NCBI GenBank assembly: GCA_036273675.1
Contig: DASUHD010000123.1
Location: 87,562-151,561, forward strand
Source: DAHUXT01 sp036273675
GTDB lineage: Bacteria; Chloroflexota; Ktedonobacteria; Ktedonobacterales; JADMIN01
Reading direction: 5' to 3'
Length of the DNA: 64,000 nucleotides
Shown: positions 1 through 9,325 of the stretch, piece by piece
How positions within the stretch are numbered: the stretch's first letter is position 1
Layout: the number at the start of each line of letters is the position of its first letter
The notes under the pieces: generated by a model
The model's input: only the letters and a program-made list of their open reading frames with translations
The model's database searches: none
What the model was told of the DNA's origin: nothing
Made by a program: the position numbers and the translations under genes

Positions 1-714
1 CAAGGCCTGCGCCTGCGCCTCCGCCTCGATGGCCGCGACGAGATCCATGCCTAGTTCGTTGTTGAGCATGCGCTTGGTCATCGCCAGCGCCTGTGTCGGC
101 CCAGCCGCCAGCCTACGCGCCCACTCCATCGTCACAGAAATCACTTCGTCGTGCGGCGCGACCCGATTGACCAGCCCATAGCGCTCAGCCGTTGCCGCAT
201 CAATCGTATCACCCAGTAGGAGTAGTTCCATGGCGCGCCCAAACCCAACGATGCGCGGCAATAAATAGCCCGCGCCCATGTCGGCGCCTGTCAGCCCAAC
301 CCTGGTGAAGAGGAAGGCAATGCGTGCCTTTTCTGAGGCGATACGCAGATCAGACGCCAGCGCCAGCACTGTCCCAGCGCCCGCGGTCGTGCCATTGAGT
401 GCGGCGAGAATCGGTTTATCGAGTAGCCGCATGTGCTGGACAACCGCTCCGGTCATGCGGGTGAAGTCGAGATGGCCCTTCAGGTCGCGCTTGAGTAGCT
501 CGCCGATAATCTCTTGCACGTCACCGCCGGATGAAAAGGCGTCACCCGCGCCGGTCAGCACAACGACTCTGACGGTGTCATCATAGCGTAGCGCCTCGAA
601 GAGATCGCGCAACTGAGCGTATATCTCGAACGTGAGCGCGTTCAGCTTCTCAGGCCTCTCGAGCGTGATTTTCGCCACGCCATCCTCGACCTCATAACGA
701 AAATCGTACCCCAT
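1..714 (-). CDS. enoyl-CoA hydratase/isomerase (C-terminus outside window)
   Basis: Crotonase-family protein; about 238 residues are visible and the C-terminus runs off the left edge. The N-terminus starts MGYDFRYEVEDGVAKITL and continues with the family signature RPEKLNALT. The oxyanion-hole segment is near residues 60-65 (AFSSGGD) and a second conserved block follows (GTTAGAGTVLALASDLRIA). The ATG at 714 has a purine-rich GGAGAGG about 10 nt upstream. It is the last visible gene of a minus-strand run with an SDR and a FAD-monooxygenase/old-yellow-enzyme fusion. The context suggests it hydrates a ring-derived dienoyl-CoA or enoyl-CoA in aerobic CoA-dependent aromatic degradation. The family call is firm; the substrate is inferred only from neighbours. 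Confidence 0.88.
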   Translation of the reverse strand, partial: MGYDFRYEVEDGVAKITLERPEKLNALTFEIYAQLRDLFEALRYDDTVRVVVLTGAGDAFSSGGDVQEIIGELLKRDLKGHLDFTRMTGAVVQHMRLLDKPILAALNGTTAGAGTVLALASDLRIASEKARIAFLFTRVGLTGADMGAGYLLPRIVGFGRAMELLLLGDTIDAATAERYGLVNRVAPHDEVISVTMEWARRLAAGPTQALAMTKRMLNNELGMDLVAAIEAEAQAQAL

Positions 715-752
715 CGTCAGCAGCCTCTCCGTTGAGCCACACGTGCCTTTGG

Positions 753-1538
753 CTACCACATCACCGCGCCGCCATCGACATTGATCGCCTGCCCGGTGAT
801 GCCACCGCTGGTCGTCTGAGCAAGAAAAAGCACGACCCGCGCCACTTCTTCGGGGGTGACAAGCCGCCGTTGTGGATTTGTGCTCGCGAGGTATGCGCGC
901 GCGTCTTCCTCGCTCATACCAGTGCGAGCGATCATATTGGCGACGGCCCCGTCGGTCATCGGCGTATCAACATAGCCAGGGCAGACCGAATTGACGGTGA
1001 CACCGGTGGTCGCCAGCTCGATTGCGACGGTCTTCATCAGCCCTAACACACCGTGCTTGGAGGCAGCATATGCTGCGGTATAACGGCTGCCAACTTTTCC
1101 AGCGACTGAGGCGACGGTGATGATACGACCCCACTCTTGCGCCACCATCTCCGGAGCCACCGCCTTGGTGACGTAATAGACGCCCGTCAGGTTCAGCGCC
1201 AGCAACTGATGCCATATCTCATCAGGATGTCCGAGGAATTTAGCGCTCATCGCTTTGCCAGCGTTGTTCACCAGGATGTCAATGCCGCCAAGTTGCGTGT
1301 GCGCCGTCTCCACCATCCGCTCGACCTGCGTGACATCGCTCACATCGCACGAAATGACGACAGCCTTGCGGCCAAGCTGAGCGATCTCCGCCGCCACCTG
1401 CTCCAGCTCGTCGGTCCCGCGCGCCGCCAGGGTAACATCCACACCAGCCTGCGCCAGCGCGAGCGCGGTCGCGCGCCCGATGCCACGGCTAGCGCCTGTG
1501 ACGAGCGCCCGCTTGCCAGCTATCAAATCATCTGCCAT
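753..1538 (-). CDS. SDR-family NAD(P)-dependent oxidoreductase
   Basis: Classical short-chain dehydrogenase, 261 residues, normal family length. Visible motifs are the cofactor-binding TGASRGIG (residues 14-21), NNAG (91-94) and the catalytic Ser144, Tyr157 and Lys161 in the YxxxK pattern. The C-terminal GGAVMW ending is typical of FabG-like members. The start is supported by AGGAGG 7 nt upstream of the ATG. It overlaps the end of the upstream monooxygenase gene by about 11 nt, so the two are probably translationally coupled. In this operon it most likely oxidises a 3-hydroxyacyl-CoA or reduces a ring-derived keto intermediate. It could also be a generic beta-ketoacyl reductase; the sequence alone does not fix the substrate. 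Confidence 0.88.
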   Translation of the reverse strand: MADDLIAGKRALVTGASRGIGRATALALAQAGVDVTLAARGTDELEQVAAEIAQLGRKAVVISCDVSDVTQVERMVETAHTQLGGIDILVNNAGKAMSAKFLGHPDEIWHQLLALNLTGVYYVTKAVAPEMVAQEWGRIITVASVAGKVGSRYTAAYAASKHGVLGLMKTVAIELATTGVTVNSVCPGYVDTPMTDGAVANMIARTGMSEEDARAYLASTNPQRRLVTPEEVARVVLFLAQTTSGGITGQAINVDGGAVMW

Positions 1539-3819
1539 GTCGCGCCTCCTGCTTCACATGTCGCCTTGTCGAATGCGTGTCGGAACGAATGAGAGTCTCA
1601 TCAGTTGAAGGCGGTGTTTCTGGTATTATGCCATCCTCAGGCCAGGGATACTCTAGCAGGCATATGTCAGCCCGCCCTGCCGCCAGCGTTGTGTTGGCCT
1701 CATTGGAGGTCAGCAGGTATCCGCCGACCATCGTCGGAATGTTAGCCTCGTTGCGCACGCGATCCGCGAGCGGCGTCAGGAAGCCACGGCGGTAAGGCGC
1801 GACGGATGCGGGCGTGGTCTGCCCGGCCATCACGGTAATGAGATCGCAGCCATGATCCTTCAGTTCGCGCGCCATTGTCACGCCATCTTCAACCGTGAGT
1901 CCGCCCGACACACCATCGGTGACGTTGAGCGCCACAGCCAGCGGACGACTCTCCGGCCAGACGTCGCGCACAGCGTCAAAGACCTCAAGCGGGAAGCGCA
2001 TCCGGTTGGCGAGGCTGCCGCCAAACGCGTCATCGCGGACGTTGGTCAGCGGCGAGAGAAAACTTGCGAGAAGGTAACCATGGGCAGCATGCAACTGCAA
2101 GAGATGGAAACCTGCCTCGGCCGCCATGCGCGCTGCCTGCACGAACTCGTTGCGGATGCGCTCCATCCCGGCTCGGTCGAGCGCTATCGGCGTGACGCCA
2201 TTTGGCGTATACGGTATCGCTGAGGGGGCGACGAGCGGCCAACCAGAATCACGAAGTGGCGCATCCAGCCCGCGCCTTCGTGTCTGCATGCTTCCACGAC
2301 GGCCCGCATGATTGAGCGTGATGCCGAGTTGCGCTCGTAAGCGCCGACGGAGAGGCGGATGGGGTGGCGCGATGTCTGGGGGTACAAGCAGGTGGCGCAT
2401 TCTCGGTATGAACTCCGACCATAAAAGCATATGTCTGGTGTCATACATGCCCGCATCGTACGGCGTAATACGAGCGTCGGACGCCACGGCAACCGGCGGA
2501 GTGAGCACCAGTCCAGCGCCTGCCTGAGCCCGCGCGTGAAGTCGCGACAACAGCGTTGTATAGGGTACGCCGTTGATAGCGCATTCTGTATCGGACACCG
2601 TCATCGCCACGCGATTCGCCATGATAACACTGCGCGACGCAAACGGTGTCAGCCACGGCGGTGGAGCAACCATCAGTCCGGGTACATCCAGCCCTCCGCC
2701 TATAGTTCGGTCGAGCGCCTCCACGAACCGGCCATCACGCAGTCGCAGGTCGTCGTAGCTGATGCGGCCACTACGCGTAAGCAGGTTGAAGGCAAACTGG
2801 CGCGACGGCAGATGCCGATAGCGGGCAATGCCTTCGAAATAGGCGCGGCTCTCCTGCGCGGCCTGCTGAATCGTTTCGACAATAGGCCGGCGTTCCAGTT
2901 CGTAGACTGTCAGCGCCTCGGCGAGATCGCTATGGACGCTCAGGGCATTGACAAGCGCTATCGCGTCCTCCATCGCCAGCTTAGTACCAGAGCCAATCGA
3001 GAAGTGAGCAGTATGCGCGGCATCACCAAGCAAAACCGTATTGCCAACATGCCAGACTGCGTTCTTGACGGTCACGAAGCTGATCCACTTCGAGTTGTTG
3101 CCAAGCAACTGGTGGCCGTGTAAGTCATCAGCAAATAGCCGCTCACAATAGGCGATACTCTCGTCCTCGGTCGCGCTGTCCAGACCCGCGCGGAGCCAGG
3201 TCGCCTCGTCGGTCTCGACGATGAAGGTGCTGGTCGTCCCATTGAAAGGATAGGCATGCACCTGGAACAGGCCATGCTCGTTCTCTTGAAAGAGGAATGT
3301 GAATGCATCGAGCACCCGGTTGGTACCGAGCCAGATATACTTCGATGCGCCATAGTGTAGATTTGGCCGGAAGGTTGGCGCCTGCTGCTGGCGGACAAGA
3401 CTATTGACGCCATCGGCGGCGATGAAAAGGTCGCAATCTGGCAACATAGCAAGATCGGTGATATCTGTCTCAAAGCGCATCTCAACGCCCAGCTCAAGGC
3501 AACGCTCACGTAGGATATCGAGCAGCGCCTTACGCGCCAGACCCGCGAATACATGGCCACCGCAACGCATCAACTCGCCACGGAAGCGCGTATCGATCGC
3601 ATCCCACAGAACGAACTGCTCAGTGATACGCGCATACGTCGGATAGTCAGCCTCCCGAAACGAAGCCAGCGTTCGGTCAGAGAAAACGACACCCCAGCCG
3701 TAGGTGGCGCCCGCAGGGTTGCGCTCGAGAATGGTGATCTCGGCGTCGGGTCGTGCTTTCTTCAGCAGCAATCCGCAATACATGCCCGCTGGACCAGCGC
3801 CCAGAATGACGACCTTCAC
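1528..3819 (-). CDS. bifunctional FAD monooxygenase / old-yellow-enzyme fusion (anthraniloyl-CoA or salicylyl-CoA hydroxylase type)
   Basis: About 763 residues with two flavoenzyme modules. The N-terminal ~390 residues form an FAD aromatic hydroxylase: dinucleotide motif GAGPAG near residue 10 and the second FAD motif LLGDAAH near residue 260. The C-terminal ~370 residues are an NADH:flavin oxidoreductase of the old yellow enzyme family (LNHAGRRG, LLQLHAAHGYLLASFLSP, FGGS). This fusion is known from 2-aminobenzoyl-CoA monooxygenase/reductase and salicylyl-CoA 5-hydroxylase, which hydroxylate CoA-activated aromatics; the former also reduces the ring. The downstream SDR and enoyl-CoA hydratase fit that pathway. 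No ATG is present: TTG at 3825 or GTG at 3819. GTG was chosen because it sits 6 nt after AAGAG. Which of the two substrates is used cannot be told here. Confidence 0.82.
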   Translation of the reverse strand: MKVVILGAGPAGMYCGLLLKKARPDAEITILERNPAGATYGWGVVFSDRTLASFREADYPTYARITEQFVLWDAIDTRFRGELMRCGGHVFAGLARKALLDILRERCLELGVEMRFETDITDLAMLPDCDLFIAADGVNSLVRQQQAPTFRPNLHYGASKYIWLGTNRVLDAFTFLFQENEHGLFQVHAYPFNGTTSTFIVETDEATWLRAGLDSATEDESIAYCERLFADDLHGHQLLGNNSKWISFVTVKNAVWHVGNTVLLGDAAHTAHFSIGSGTKLAMEDAIALVNALSVHSDLAEALTVYELERRPIVETIQQAAQESRAYFEGIARYRHLPSRQFAFNLLTRSGRISYDDLRLRDGRFVEALDRTIGGGLDVPGLMVAPPPWLTPFASRSVIMANRVAMTVSDTECAINGVPYTTLLSRLHARAQAGAGLVLTPPVAVASDARITPYDAGMYDTRHMLLWSEFIPRMRHLLVPPDIAPPHPPLRRRLRAQLGITLNHAGRRGSMQTRRRGLDAPLRDSGWPLVAPSAIPYTPNGVTPIALDRAGMERIRNEFVQAARMAAEAGFHLLQLHAAHGYLLASFLSPLTNVRDDAFGGSLANRMRFPLEVFDAVRDVWPESRPLAVALNVTDGVSGGLTVEDGVTMARELKDHGCDLITVMAGQTTPASVAPYRRGFLTPLADRVRNEANIPTMVGGYLLTSNEANTTLAAGRADICLLEYPWPEDGIIPETPPSTDETLIRSDTHSTRRHVKQEARHGR

Positions 3820-3863
3820 GCGCAACTCTTTTCGTAGATGACAGACTCGGCTCGGTCTATCGG

Positions 3864-4712
3864 TCAGCCAGCGAAGACGGCGGCGAGACGATCCAATTGG
3901 GCGGGATGCGCCACTGCCGGAAAGAGCACCAGATCCTCGCAGCCAGCCTCAGCGTATCCTCGCACAAATTGAGCGACCGATTGCGGCGTCGTCAGCAGTT
4001 CGGTGACGATACGCTCGACATAGGGTCCAGTGAAGGCGTAGTAATCGCGCATGTAAGCGATTCCTGTGGCAACGGTCTCGTCATCGCCGAGCGCGAAATA
4101 CCCCTGTCCCCACAGTCGCGGCTTCCCTGGGCGGCCAGCATCGGCCCAGGCGGCGCGCGCTTTATCGGCGGCACGTGCAAAGGCGCGTGGTGGTCCACCA
4201 CCATGAACGTAGCCATCGGCATAGCGCGCTACGCGGGCAAACGTGACATCACTGCCCCCACCCATCAATATATCCGGCGTGGATGGCGCATCAAGAGGCA
4301 TCGCCATTGGTCGCTGTTCCCAGAGATCACGGATCGACGCCAACTGCTCAGCCAGACGCCGCCCACGCGTGCTGTAGTCGACTCCAGCGGCCTCGTAGTC
4401 ATCTTTGCGCGCACCAACCGCTACGCCAAGCGAGAGACGGCCGCCAGAGAGCGCATGCGCCGAGAGCGACTGCCGCGCCAGCAGGGCTGTGTTGCGCAGA
4501 GGGCTGACGACAATCATCGTGACCAGCTGGATACTTGATGTAACTGCCGATGCGGCCGCCAACGCGGCCAGAGGATCATAGCCATCATAGGCGATGCGAT
4601 CCAGCACGCCAAGGCTACCTAATCCCTGCGCCTCGGCGCTCTGCGCCCAGTCAATGACGAGTTTCCCGCTGACCCCAGGAAACGTCGTGGGCAGCCCAAC
4701 ACCTACGCGCAT
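3864..4712 (-). CDS. LLM-class (luciferase-like) flavin-dependent oxidoreductase
   Basis: About 282 residues beginning MRVGVGLPTTFPG. The pattern is that of bacterial luciferase-like TIM-barrel monooxygenases and F420-dependent oxidoreductases: an early ARQSLSAHALSGGRLSLGV-type strand/loop, then VGARKDDYEAAG. The family binds FMN or F420 and oxidises small organic substrates. The ATG at 4712 lies 10 nt after GGAGG; a GTG 6 nt further upstream is also possible. The gene ends 39 nt after which the monooxygenase-fusion gene begins on the same strand, so cotranscription is likely. Cofactor (FMN versus F420) and substrate are not determinable from the sequence. Confidence 0.82.
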   Translation of the reverse strand: MRVGVGLPTTFPGVSGKLVIDWAQSAEAQGLGSLGVLDRIAYDGYDPLAALAAASAVTSSIQLVTMIVVSPLRNTALLARQSLSAHALSGGRLSLGVAVGARKDDYEAAGVDYSTRGRRLAEQLASIRDLWEQRPMAMPLDAPSTPDILMGGGSDVTFARVARYADGYVHGGGPPRAFARAADKARAAWADAGRPGKPRLWGQGYFALGDDETVATGIAYMRDYYAFTGPYVERIVTELLTTPQSVAQFVRGYAEAGCEDLVLFPAVAHPAQLDRLAAVFAG

Positions 4713-4852
4713 CGTCACTCATCCTCCCCATTGAGGCAAGCAATCATTACCGGCGGATCAACTCTTCGGCCAAGCGGTCCACGGATGCTTTCAACTTAAC
4801 ACAAATTGCAAGTCCGCTGACGACGGAAATACGTACCAGCACACGGATACAC

Positions 4853-7063
4853 CTATCCCGCGCGGAGCGCCTGTGCCTGAGCTTTGTCGGCGCGAGCCGT
4901 GGCATGCCCAGCGGCGGTTGTCGCCTCGGCAGCTTTTGCCGCCGCTTTCGCGTTCCAGGCGCGGTCGAAATCGCCCCAGGCAGCTGGTTCAAAGGTGCGA
5001 ATGCGCCAGCGCCATGACTCGCATCGCGCGCTACATTCTTCCACCACAGCCTGGCGCCACGCCATGTAGCCAGCCTCACCATGGGCAGCCGTCTCTACCA
5101 GCAACGCGGTGGCGTCGAGCAATGCGGTTTGCAGATGCTCGGCACGCTCGCCCATCTCCGCGAAGTGGCTCACCTCACCCTGCATCACGAGCGCGCCATT
5201 GCGCGCCGCGTGGTCGCCAAATGACTCGGCCCAGTCGGTAAGAAGGGTTTCCCATGCCAGCGACGCACGTTCGATAGCAGTCCGCACCTCAGTGAGAGCA
5301 CGGCTGGCGGCAGTTCCCGCGTTAGCAGGACGGCTGCTTGACCGTCGTGAACGCCGCAATGAAGCAAGCCTATGGTCCACGGCGTCAACCGCATCAAGCA
5401 TCGCCTTCCGGGTAGCATTCGCGGCTTCGGCGCGCGCCTGCATGTCGTCTAGCTGTCGCTCGCGCTCGCGCTCATGCGCCGACGCCAAACTGGCCAAAAG
5501 GCTTTCGAGGGCGAATCGATCAAGAATCCGGACTCCAAGTTGCTCTGCTGCTTGAGCGGCCTGCTCAGTCGCGGGAGCCGTCGAGAACACCATTCGAGAA
5601 ATCGAGCGTTGCTCCGGCGCTAGATGTGCGGCTGCCTGACGTAGTGCCGCTTCATCGAGAGCCTTATCCGTTGGACGGACAGCAGCAGCGACCAACTTCC
5701 CTGTTGCTGACTCTCCTTGCCAGACTCCAAGCGCGCCAACACTTCGCCGCGATTCTACGGTTATCCCCTGGTTCGAGAGCAGCCAGTCCATCGCCATGAG
5801 CCAGATATCTTGTGGGAGCGCCTCAAGATGACGCACGGTCAGTATATCGTTAGCCGCCAGCGCCAGTGCCGCCTTTTGCGAGGCGGCCAGACGATCAACC
5901 GTTAACCCGCACTTCGCGCAGGTCACCTGCTCTGGCTCGCCGCAAGCGGCGCATCCCCAGGCGCCACAGTGCTTACACGCCATCGCGCATTCAGCGCAGA
6001 GCGCATGGCCAGCATCGCAGACATAGCCAGTTTGCATGTTTCTCCCGCAGACACAGCAGTCTGGCAGAAATACCTGCTGCCGCCCCAGGTCCACACCAAC
6101 CAGTAGTTCGGCGTGTCCTTTAGACGGGTGTAGCGCGACTTGAGCGAGACTCGAGGTTATGAAACAGGCGCTTTCCAGTTGCGCCTCAACATCCACCGCA
6201 TAGACCTCAGAGAGCGCGGAGAGTTCGCGTTTCCTGCCAACCTTGGCGGCTCGCGCGATCTCTTGTGATTCACGTTGAAGCCGGTCAAACGTAGTGGCAA
6301 CTTCTTCCAGTCTTCGGCGATATTCATTGAGCGATCGCTGCCGCAGGAAAATACCCGTCGCCGCGAGGGAGTCATGTAGAATCCGCTCGGCGCATGCGCG
6401 TGAGTGCGCCAATCGCGGCGCGTAATCCGAGGGAACACTATCGGGCTGAGCGGATGCCAACGCCATATCTGATAGCACCGTCACTGGCTGGCCAGACGCG
6501 ATGTCGATCGCCTCTCGCATCCACACATCCTGGCGCCCCTGACGGTCTCGCGCGACCACGAGGTAGGCAAGCTCGACAGCAACCGACTCTTCCTGTCGCA
6601 CCACCCGCGCAGAGAGCGGGCCAGATGTCCGCCAATGCAATGCCATGCGCCCCTGCTCGATGGCAAGCGCGACCGGGTCAGCCGCGGGCGTCAGCCGCAA
6701 CGCAGTGAGCCGGGAGCGGGCAGCAATATCGTCGAGCATCGCGGCGAGGGCGTCGCTGCCCTCAACCAAAAGCGTCATAGTCTCATCGGAGCGCGCCTTT
6801 GCCAGCGACGTGGTGTAGCGTATCAGACTGCCATCCGGCAGCGTGGCGGAAAGTACATCGTCATCCTCCACGCGCACTCGCCCACCTATAGACTGAAGAT
6901 AGTCGCGAGCAAGCATCAGCAGATCACCAGTGAGTTGTCGTGGCTGGCCAATACGTCCGCTGGTTGTGGGCGCGCGCTGAACGATGTCTACACGGGTCGG
7001 TGTGGGCGACGGCGCCGCGACCGTTGACTGCCGCTGACGGCGACGCTGCCAGAACCATCTCAT
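4853..7063 (-). CDS. zinc-cluster protein with degenerate Mrr-like domain, partner of SNF2 helicase
   Basis: 736 residues with no named family that I recognise. In order: a basic N-terminus (MRWFWQRRRQRQ), an alpha/beta region to about residue 330, and a dense Cys/His cluster near residues 340-395 with at least six CxxC-type pairs (CCVCGRN, CDAGHALC, CKHCGAWGCAAC, CAKC) that could bind two or more zinc ions. From about 410 to 515 the text resembles an Mrr-type restriction-endonuclease fold (MDWLLSNQGITVE, then RMVFSTAPATEQAAQAA and LDRFALESLL). The expected catalytic Asp and (Q/E)xK positions read GALGVW and AAAVRP, so nuclease activity is doubtful. A coiled-coil-like, Ala/Glu/Arg-rich tail follows. 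Its ATG overlaps the helicase stop (ATGA), indicating coupled translation. Function unknown. Confidence 0.75.
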   Translation of the reverse strand: MRWFWQRRRQRQSTVAAPSPTPTRVDIVQRAPTTSGRIGQPRQLTGDLLMLARDYLQSIGGRVRVEDDDVLSATLPDGSLIRYTTSLAKARSDETMTLLVEGSDALAAMLDDIAARSRLTALRLTPAADPVALAIEQGRMALHWRTSGPLSARVVRQEESVAVELAYLVVARDRQGRQDVWMREAIDIASGQPVTVLSDMALASAQPDSVPSDYAPRLAHSRACAERILHDSLAATGIFLRQRSLNEYRRRLEEVATTFDRLQRESQEIARAAKVGRKRELSALSEVYAVDVEAQLESACFITSSLAQVALHPSKGHAELLVGVDLGRQQVFLPDCCVCGRNMQTGYVCDAGHALCAECAMACKHCGAWGCAACGEPEQVTCAKCGLTVDRLAASQKAALALAANDILTVRHLEALPQDIWLMAMDWLLSNQGITVESRRSVGALGVWQGESATGKLVAAAVRPTDKALDEAALRQAAAHLAPEQRSISRMVFSTAPATEQAAQAAEQLGVRILDRFALESLLASLASAHERERERQLDDMQARAEAANATRKAMLDAVDAVDHRLASLRRSRRSSSRPANAGTAASRALTEVRTAIERASLAWETLLTDWAESFGDHAARNGALVMQGEVSHFAEMGERAEHLQTALLDATALLVETAAHGEAGYMAWRQAVVEECSARCESWRWRIRTFEPAAWGDFDRAWNAKAAAKAAEATTAAGHATARADKAQAQALRAG

Positions 7064-8898
7064 CGCAGCACCTCCGCCGTTAGGGATTCCGCCGCCGTTT
7101 GGCGCTCGCGCGCACTCAACAGATCATCTCCCAGTTCTGCCATCCCTCGACGTAATTTCGTCCGATCATCGGTGTGAAGCAACAGTTCGAGGATACGCTC
7201 TTCGAGGTCGAACTCGCCTTCCTGCACTTCTGAGAGTACAGTCTCAAGCGCGCCGACCGTCATCGTGAAGAGTGAGATCTTTTGGTACAGGAGCCGCACC
7301 ACATAATCGTCTATGGTCTCGTGCAGGACAAAATTGAGCACACGAACATCCCGTGATTGCCCCAACCGATGCACTCGCCCAATCCGTTGCTCGATGCGCA
7401 TGGGGTTCCAGTGGAGATCATAGTTCACCACAATGTGACAGCGTTCGTGCAGGTTCAGGCCCTCGGCGCCTGCGTCGGTAGCGATCAGGGTTTGCAGCCC
7501 ACCACCATTGAAGCGTTGGACAAGTGTCTCGCGCTCGGAGCGACTGAGCGCGCCAACGTACGACTCTGCGCTTCGTCCCCGCGACCGAATCACCTCGCGC
7601 AATCGCGCCGCTGTCTCCAGGCGTAAGGTGAAAATCAACACCGGTTCGTCTTGCAGTTCGGCCAGAACATCGAGCAGAGTAGCCTCTTTTGCACTGACAA
7701 TAGCGGCGCAACGATCAGCCAGCGCGAGCAACTCCCCCCGCTCATCGGGATGCTTGTCCGCACGCGCGCGCAGTGATCGCTCAATTGCCTGGGGACTGCT
7801 ACTCAACGACTGTTGCAACGCCATGATTTCTCGAATGACCGCGCCGCGATTCACCTTGCTGGATCCGACAGGCGCACGGCGAAAGAGCGCGCGCAAATAG
7901 TTCGTGATGTCCGAGATCAGCGCGTCTTCCGCGGGAGTCGCTCGAATACTGCGTGTATCCACCGTCCTCCCAGCAAAGGCAATGTCCGTGTCGCTCCGGC
8001 GGGTGCGGCACATATGTTCGCGCGCAAGAGTTCGCAGTTCCGCGAGACGGCCGGGGCGCACCACGCGGCATGTGCCAGGGTCCGCAACATACTCTGTTTC
8101 GAATTCACGCTGCGTGCCGAGACGGCCGGGAACCGCGAGATCAATCAAACTGTAAAGATCAGTAATGCGATTGGCCACCGGCGTAGCGGTCAGCAACAGC
8201 CGCCATGTGCTTCGTAACTCGCTTACGCATTGCCTGCGTCGTGAGGATGGATTCGCCAGCAGGTGCGCCTCATCGGCAATCACGCAATCCCACGAGTGGC
8301 TATTGATGCGCGCAAACGAACGCACAAACTGCGGCAGTGAGCAAATAACCCGCGGTTCGACCTCGAAACCGCGAAAGCGCTTTTCGTCGGTCAACACGAA
8401 GTCCTCGTCGAAGCGCTCACGCAGCTCCTGCTGCCACTGACTCAGCAGCGACTTTGGGGCCAACACCAGCGCCGTGCGCACCAGCCCACGCAATGCAAGC
8501 TCCTTGTAGATAAGACCCGCCTCAATCGTTTTCCCAAGCCCCACTTCATCCGCGAGTATCGCCGCTGGCGCTTTCTCGCGCAACACTTGCTCAACCACCC
8601 GTAACTGGTAGCTATGAGGGCGGACGCGGTCGTAGAGCACCGCCGGGGCAAGCAGCCGATCGAATGACGCGGCGATACGGTGTCGCTGAGCGCGCAGGGC
8701 CAGCGAATACCACTGGTGAGATGCTGACTGCGGTCCCGGTTCGGATGTGGGTGTCGCACGCGCTTGAGAGAAAGGATCGGTAAAAGTCACACGGATTGGA
8801 GGATCGACGGAATCAGTAGCAAGTAGTCGTGGCGCTGGTTTTTGCACAGATTCGTCCATTTCGCACAGACCCCGCCGCAGGGAGGAGGTCAGATGCAC
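7060..8898 (-). CDS. SNF2/RapA-like DEAD/DEAH-box helicase
   Basis: 612 residues, superfamily 2 Swi2/Snf2 ATPase. Visible motifs: I (DEVGLGKTIEAG, about residue 118), II (DEAH), III (LTATP), V (DAGAEGLNL) and VI (QRIGRVHRLGQ). This is the core of RapA-like translocases without the long N- and C-terminal RapA domains. Such enzymes remodel protein-DNA complexes rather than unwinding duplexes. The GTG at 8898 has AGAGG 7-8 nt upstream; an internal ATG at 8859 lacks a Shine-Dalgarno. The gene is the first of a two-gene unit with the zinc-cluster protein. Similar helicases occur in anti-phage systems, but no methylase, nuclease or phospholipase gene accompanies it here, so a defence role is speculative. 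Confidence 0.85.
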   Translation of the reverse strand: MHLTSSLRRGLCEMDESVQKPAPRLLATDSVDPPIRVTFTDPFSQARATPTSEPGPQSASHQWYSLALRAQRHRIAASFDRLLAPAVLYDRVRPHSYQLRVVEQVLREKAPAAILADEVGLGKTIEAGLIYKELALRGLVRTALVLAPKSLLSQWQQELRERFDEDFVLTDEKRFRGFEVEPRVICSLPQFVRSFARINSHSWDCVIADEAHLLANPSSRRRQCVSELRSTWRLLLTATPVANRITDLYSLIDLAVPGRLGTQREFETEYVADPGTCRVVRPGRLAELRTLAREHMCRTRRSDTDIAFAGRTVDTRSIRATPAEDALISDITNYLRALFRRAPVGSSKVNRGAVIREIMALQQSLSSSPQAIERSLRARADKHPDERGELLALADRCAAIVSAKEATLLDVLAELQDEPVLIFTLRLETAARLREVIRSRGRSAESYVGALSRSERETLVQRFNGGGLQTLIATDAGAEGLNLHERCHIVVNYDLHWNPMRIEQRIGRVHRLGQSRDVRVLNFVLHETIDDYVVRLLYQKISLFTMTVGALETVLSEVQEGEFDLEERILELLLHTDDRTKLRRGMAELGDDLLSARERQTAAESLTAEVLR

Positions 8899-9325
8899 TG
8901 GTTGGCCTCTAGTAAGCGGTGGCAGTATATCACGAAGCTGGCGAACGTTTCATGGGAGGACTAGCAGGCACAGGCTCAAACTCCTAAAAGTGGTCGCTGT
9001 TATGTTTGCCGACGGTTTTATGAGAGTCTTCACATACTGTTTGATCTGACCGACAAGTTTATGGAACCTTGTGATACCAAGTGACGTATTAAATGCAGGA
9101 GCAAGCAAAACCTATTGATTGAGCAAGCTCTTTCAGCATGCGTGTTTGCATGTGACGCTTCACGATAGATAGACGGTTTCCAGCGTCACCGCTGGACCGG
9201 TTACTGGCACATCAGTACGTGTATATATCTCAATATATCGCGAACCCAGGCTGATCCCATCCTCCGGTCTATGCGCTAGGACGTCGCCGCCGCACAACGA
9301 GGAAAGACCGACGAGGAGAGTAACA
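8899..9325. other. intergenic region between divergent helicase and KGG gene
   Basis: 427 bases separating the minus-strand helicase from the plus-strand KGG gene, so it should hold promoters in both directions. It is visibly more AT-rich than its flanks. I see a small inverted repeat CCAGCG/CGCTGG with a 4-nt loop near 9179-9194, and no unambiguous -35/-10 pair. A stress-sigma-type promoter for the KGG gene is plausible but not demonstrable by eye. Confidence 0.4.

Noticed and set aside
2431..3123. Long plus-strand open frame antisense to the monooxygenase fusion
   Set aside because: It mirrors the codon bias of the gene on the opposite strand and lacks a ribosome site and recognisable motifs.
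4853..8898. DISARM- or other known defence-system call for the helicase pair
   Set aside because: No methylase, phospholipase-D or other signature gene accompanies it.
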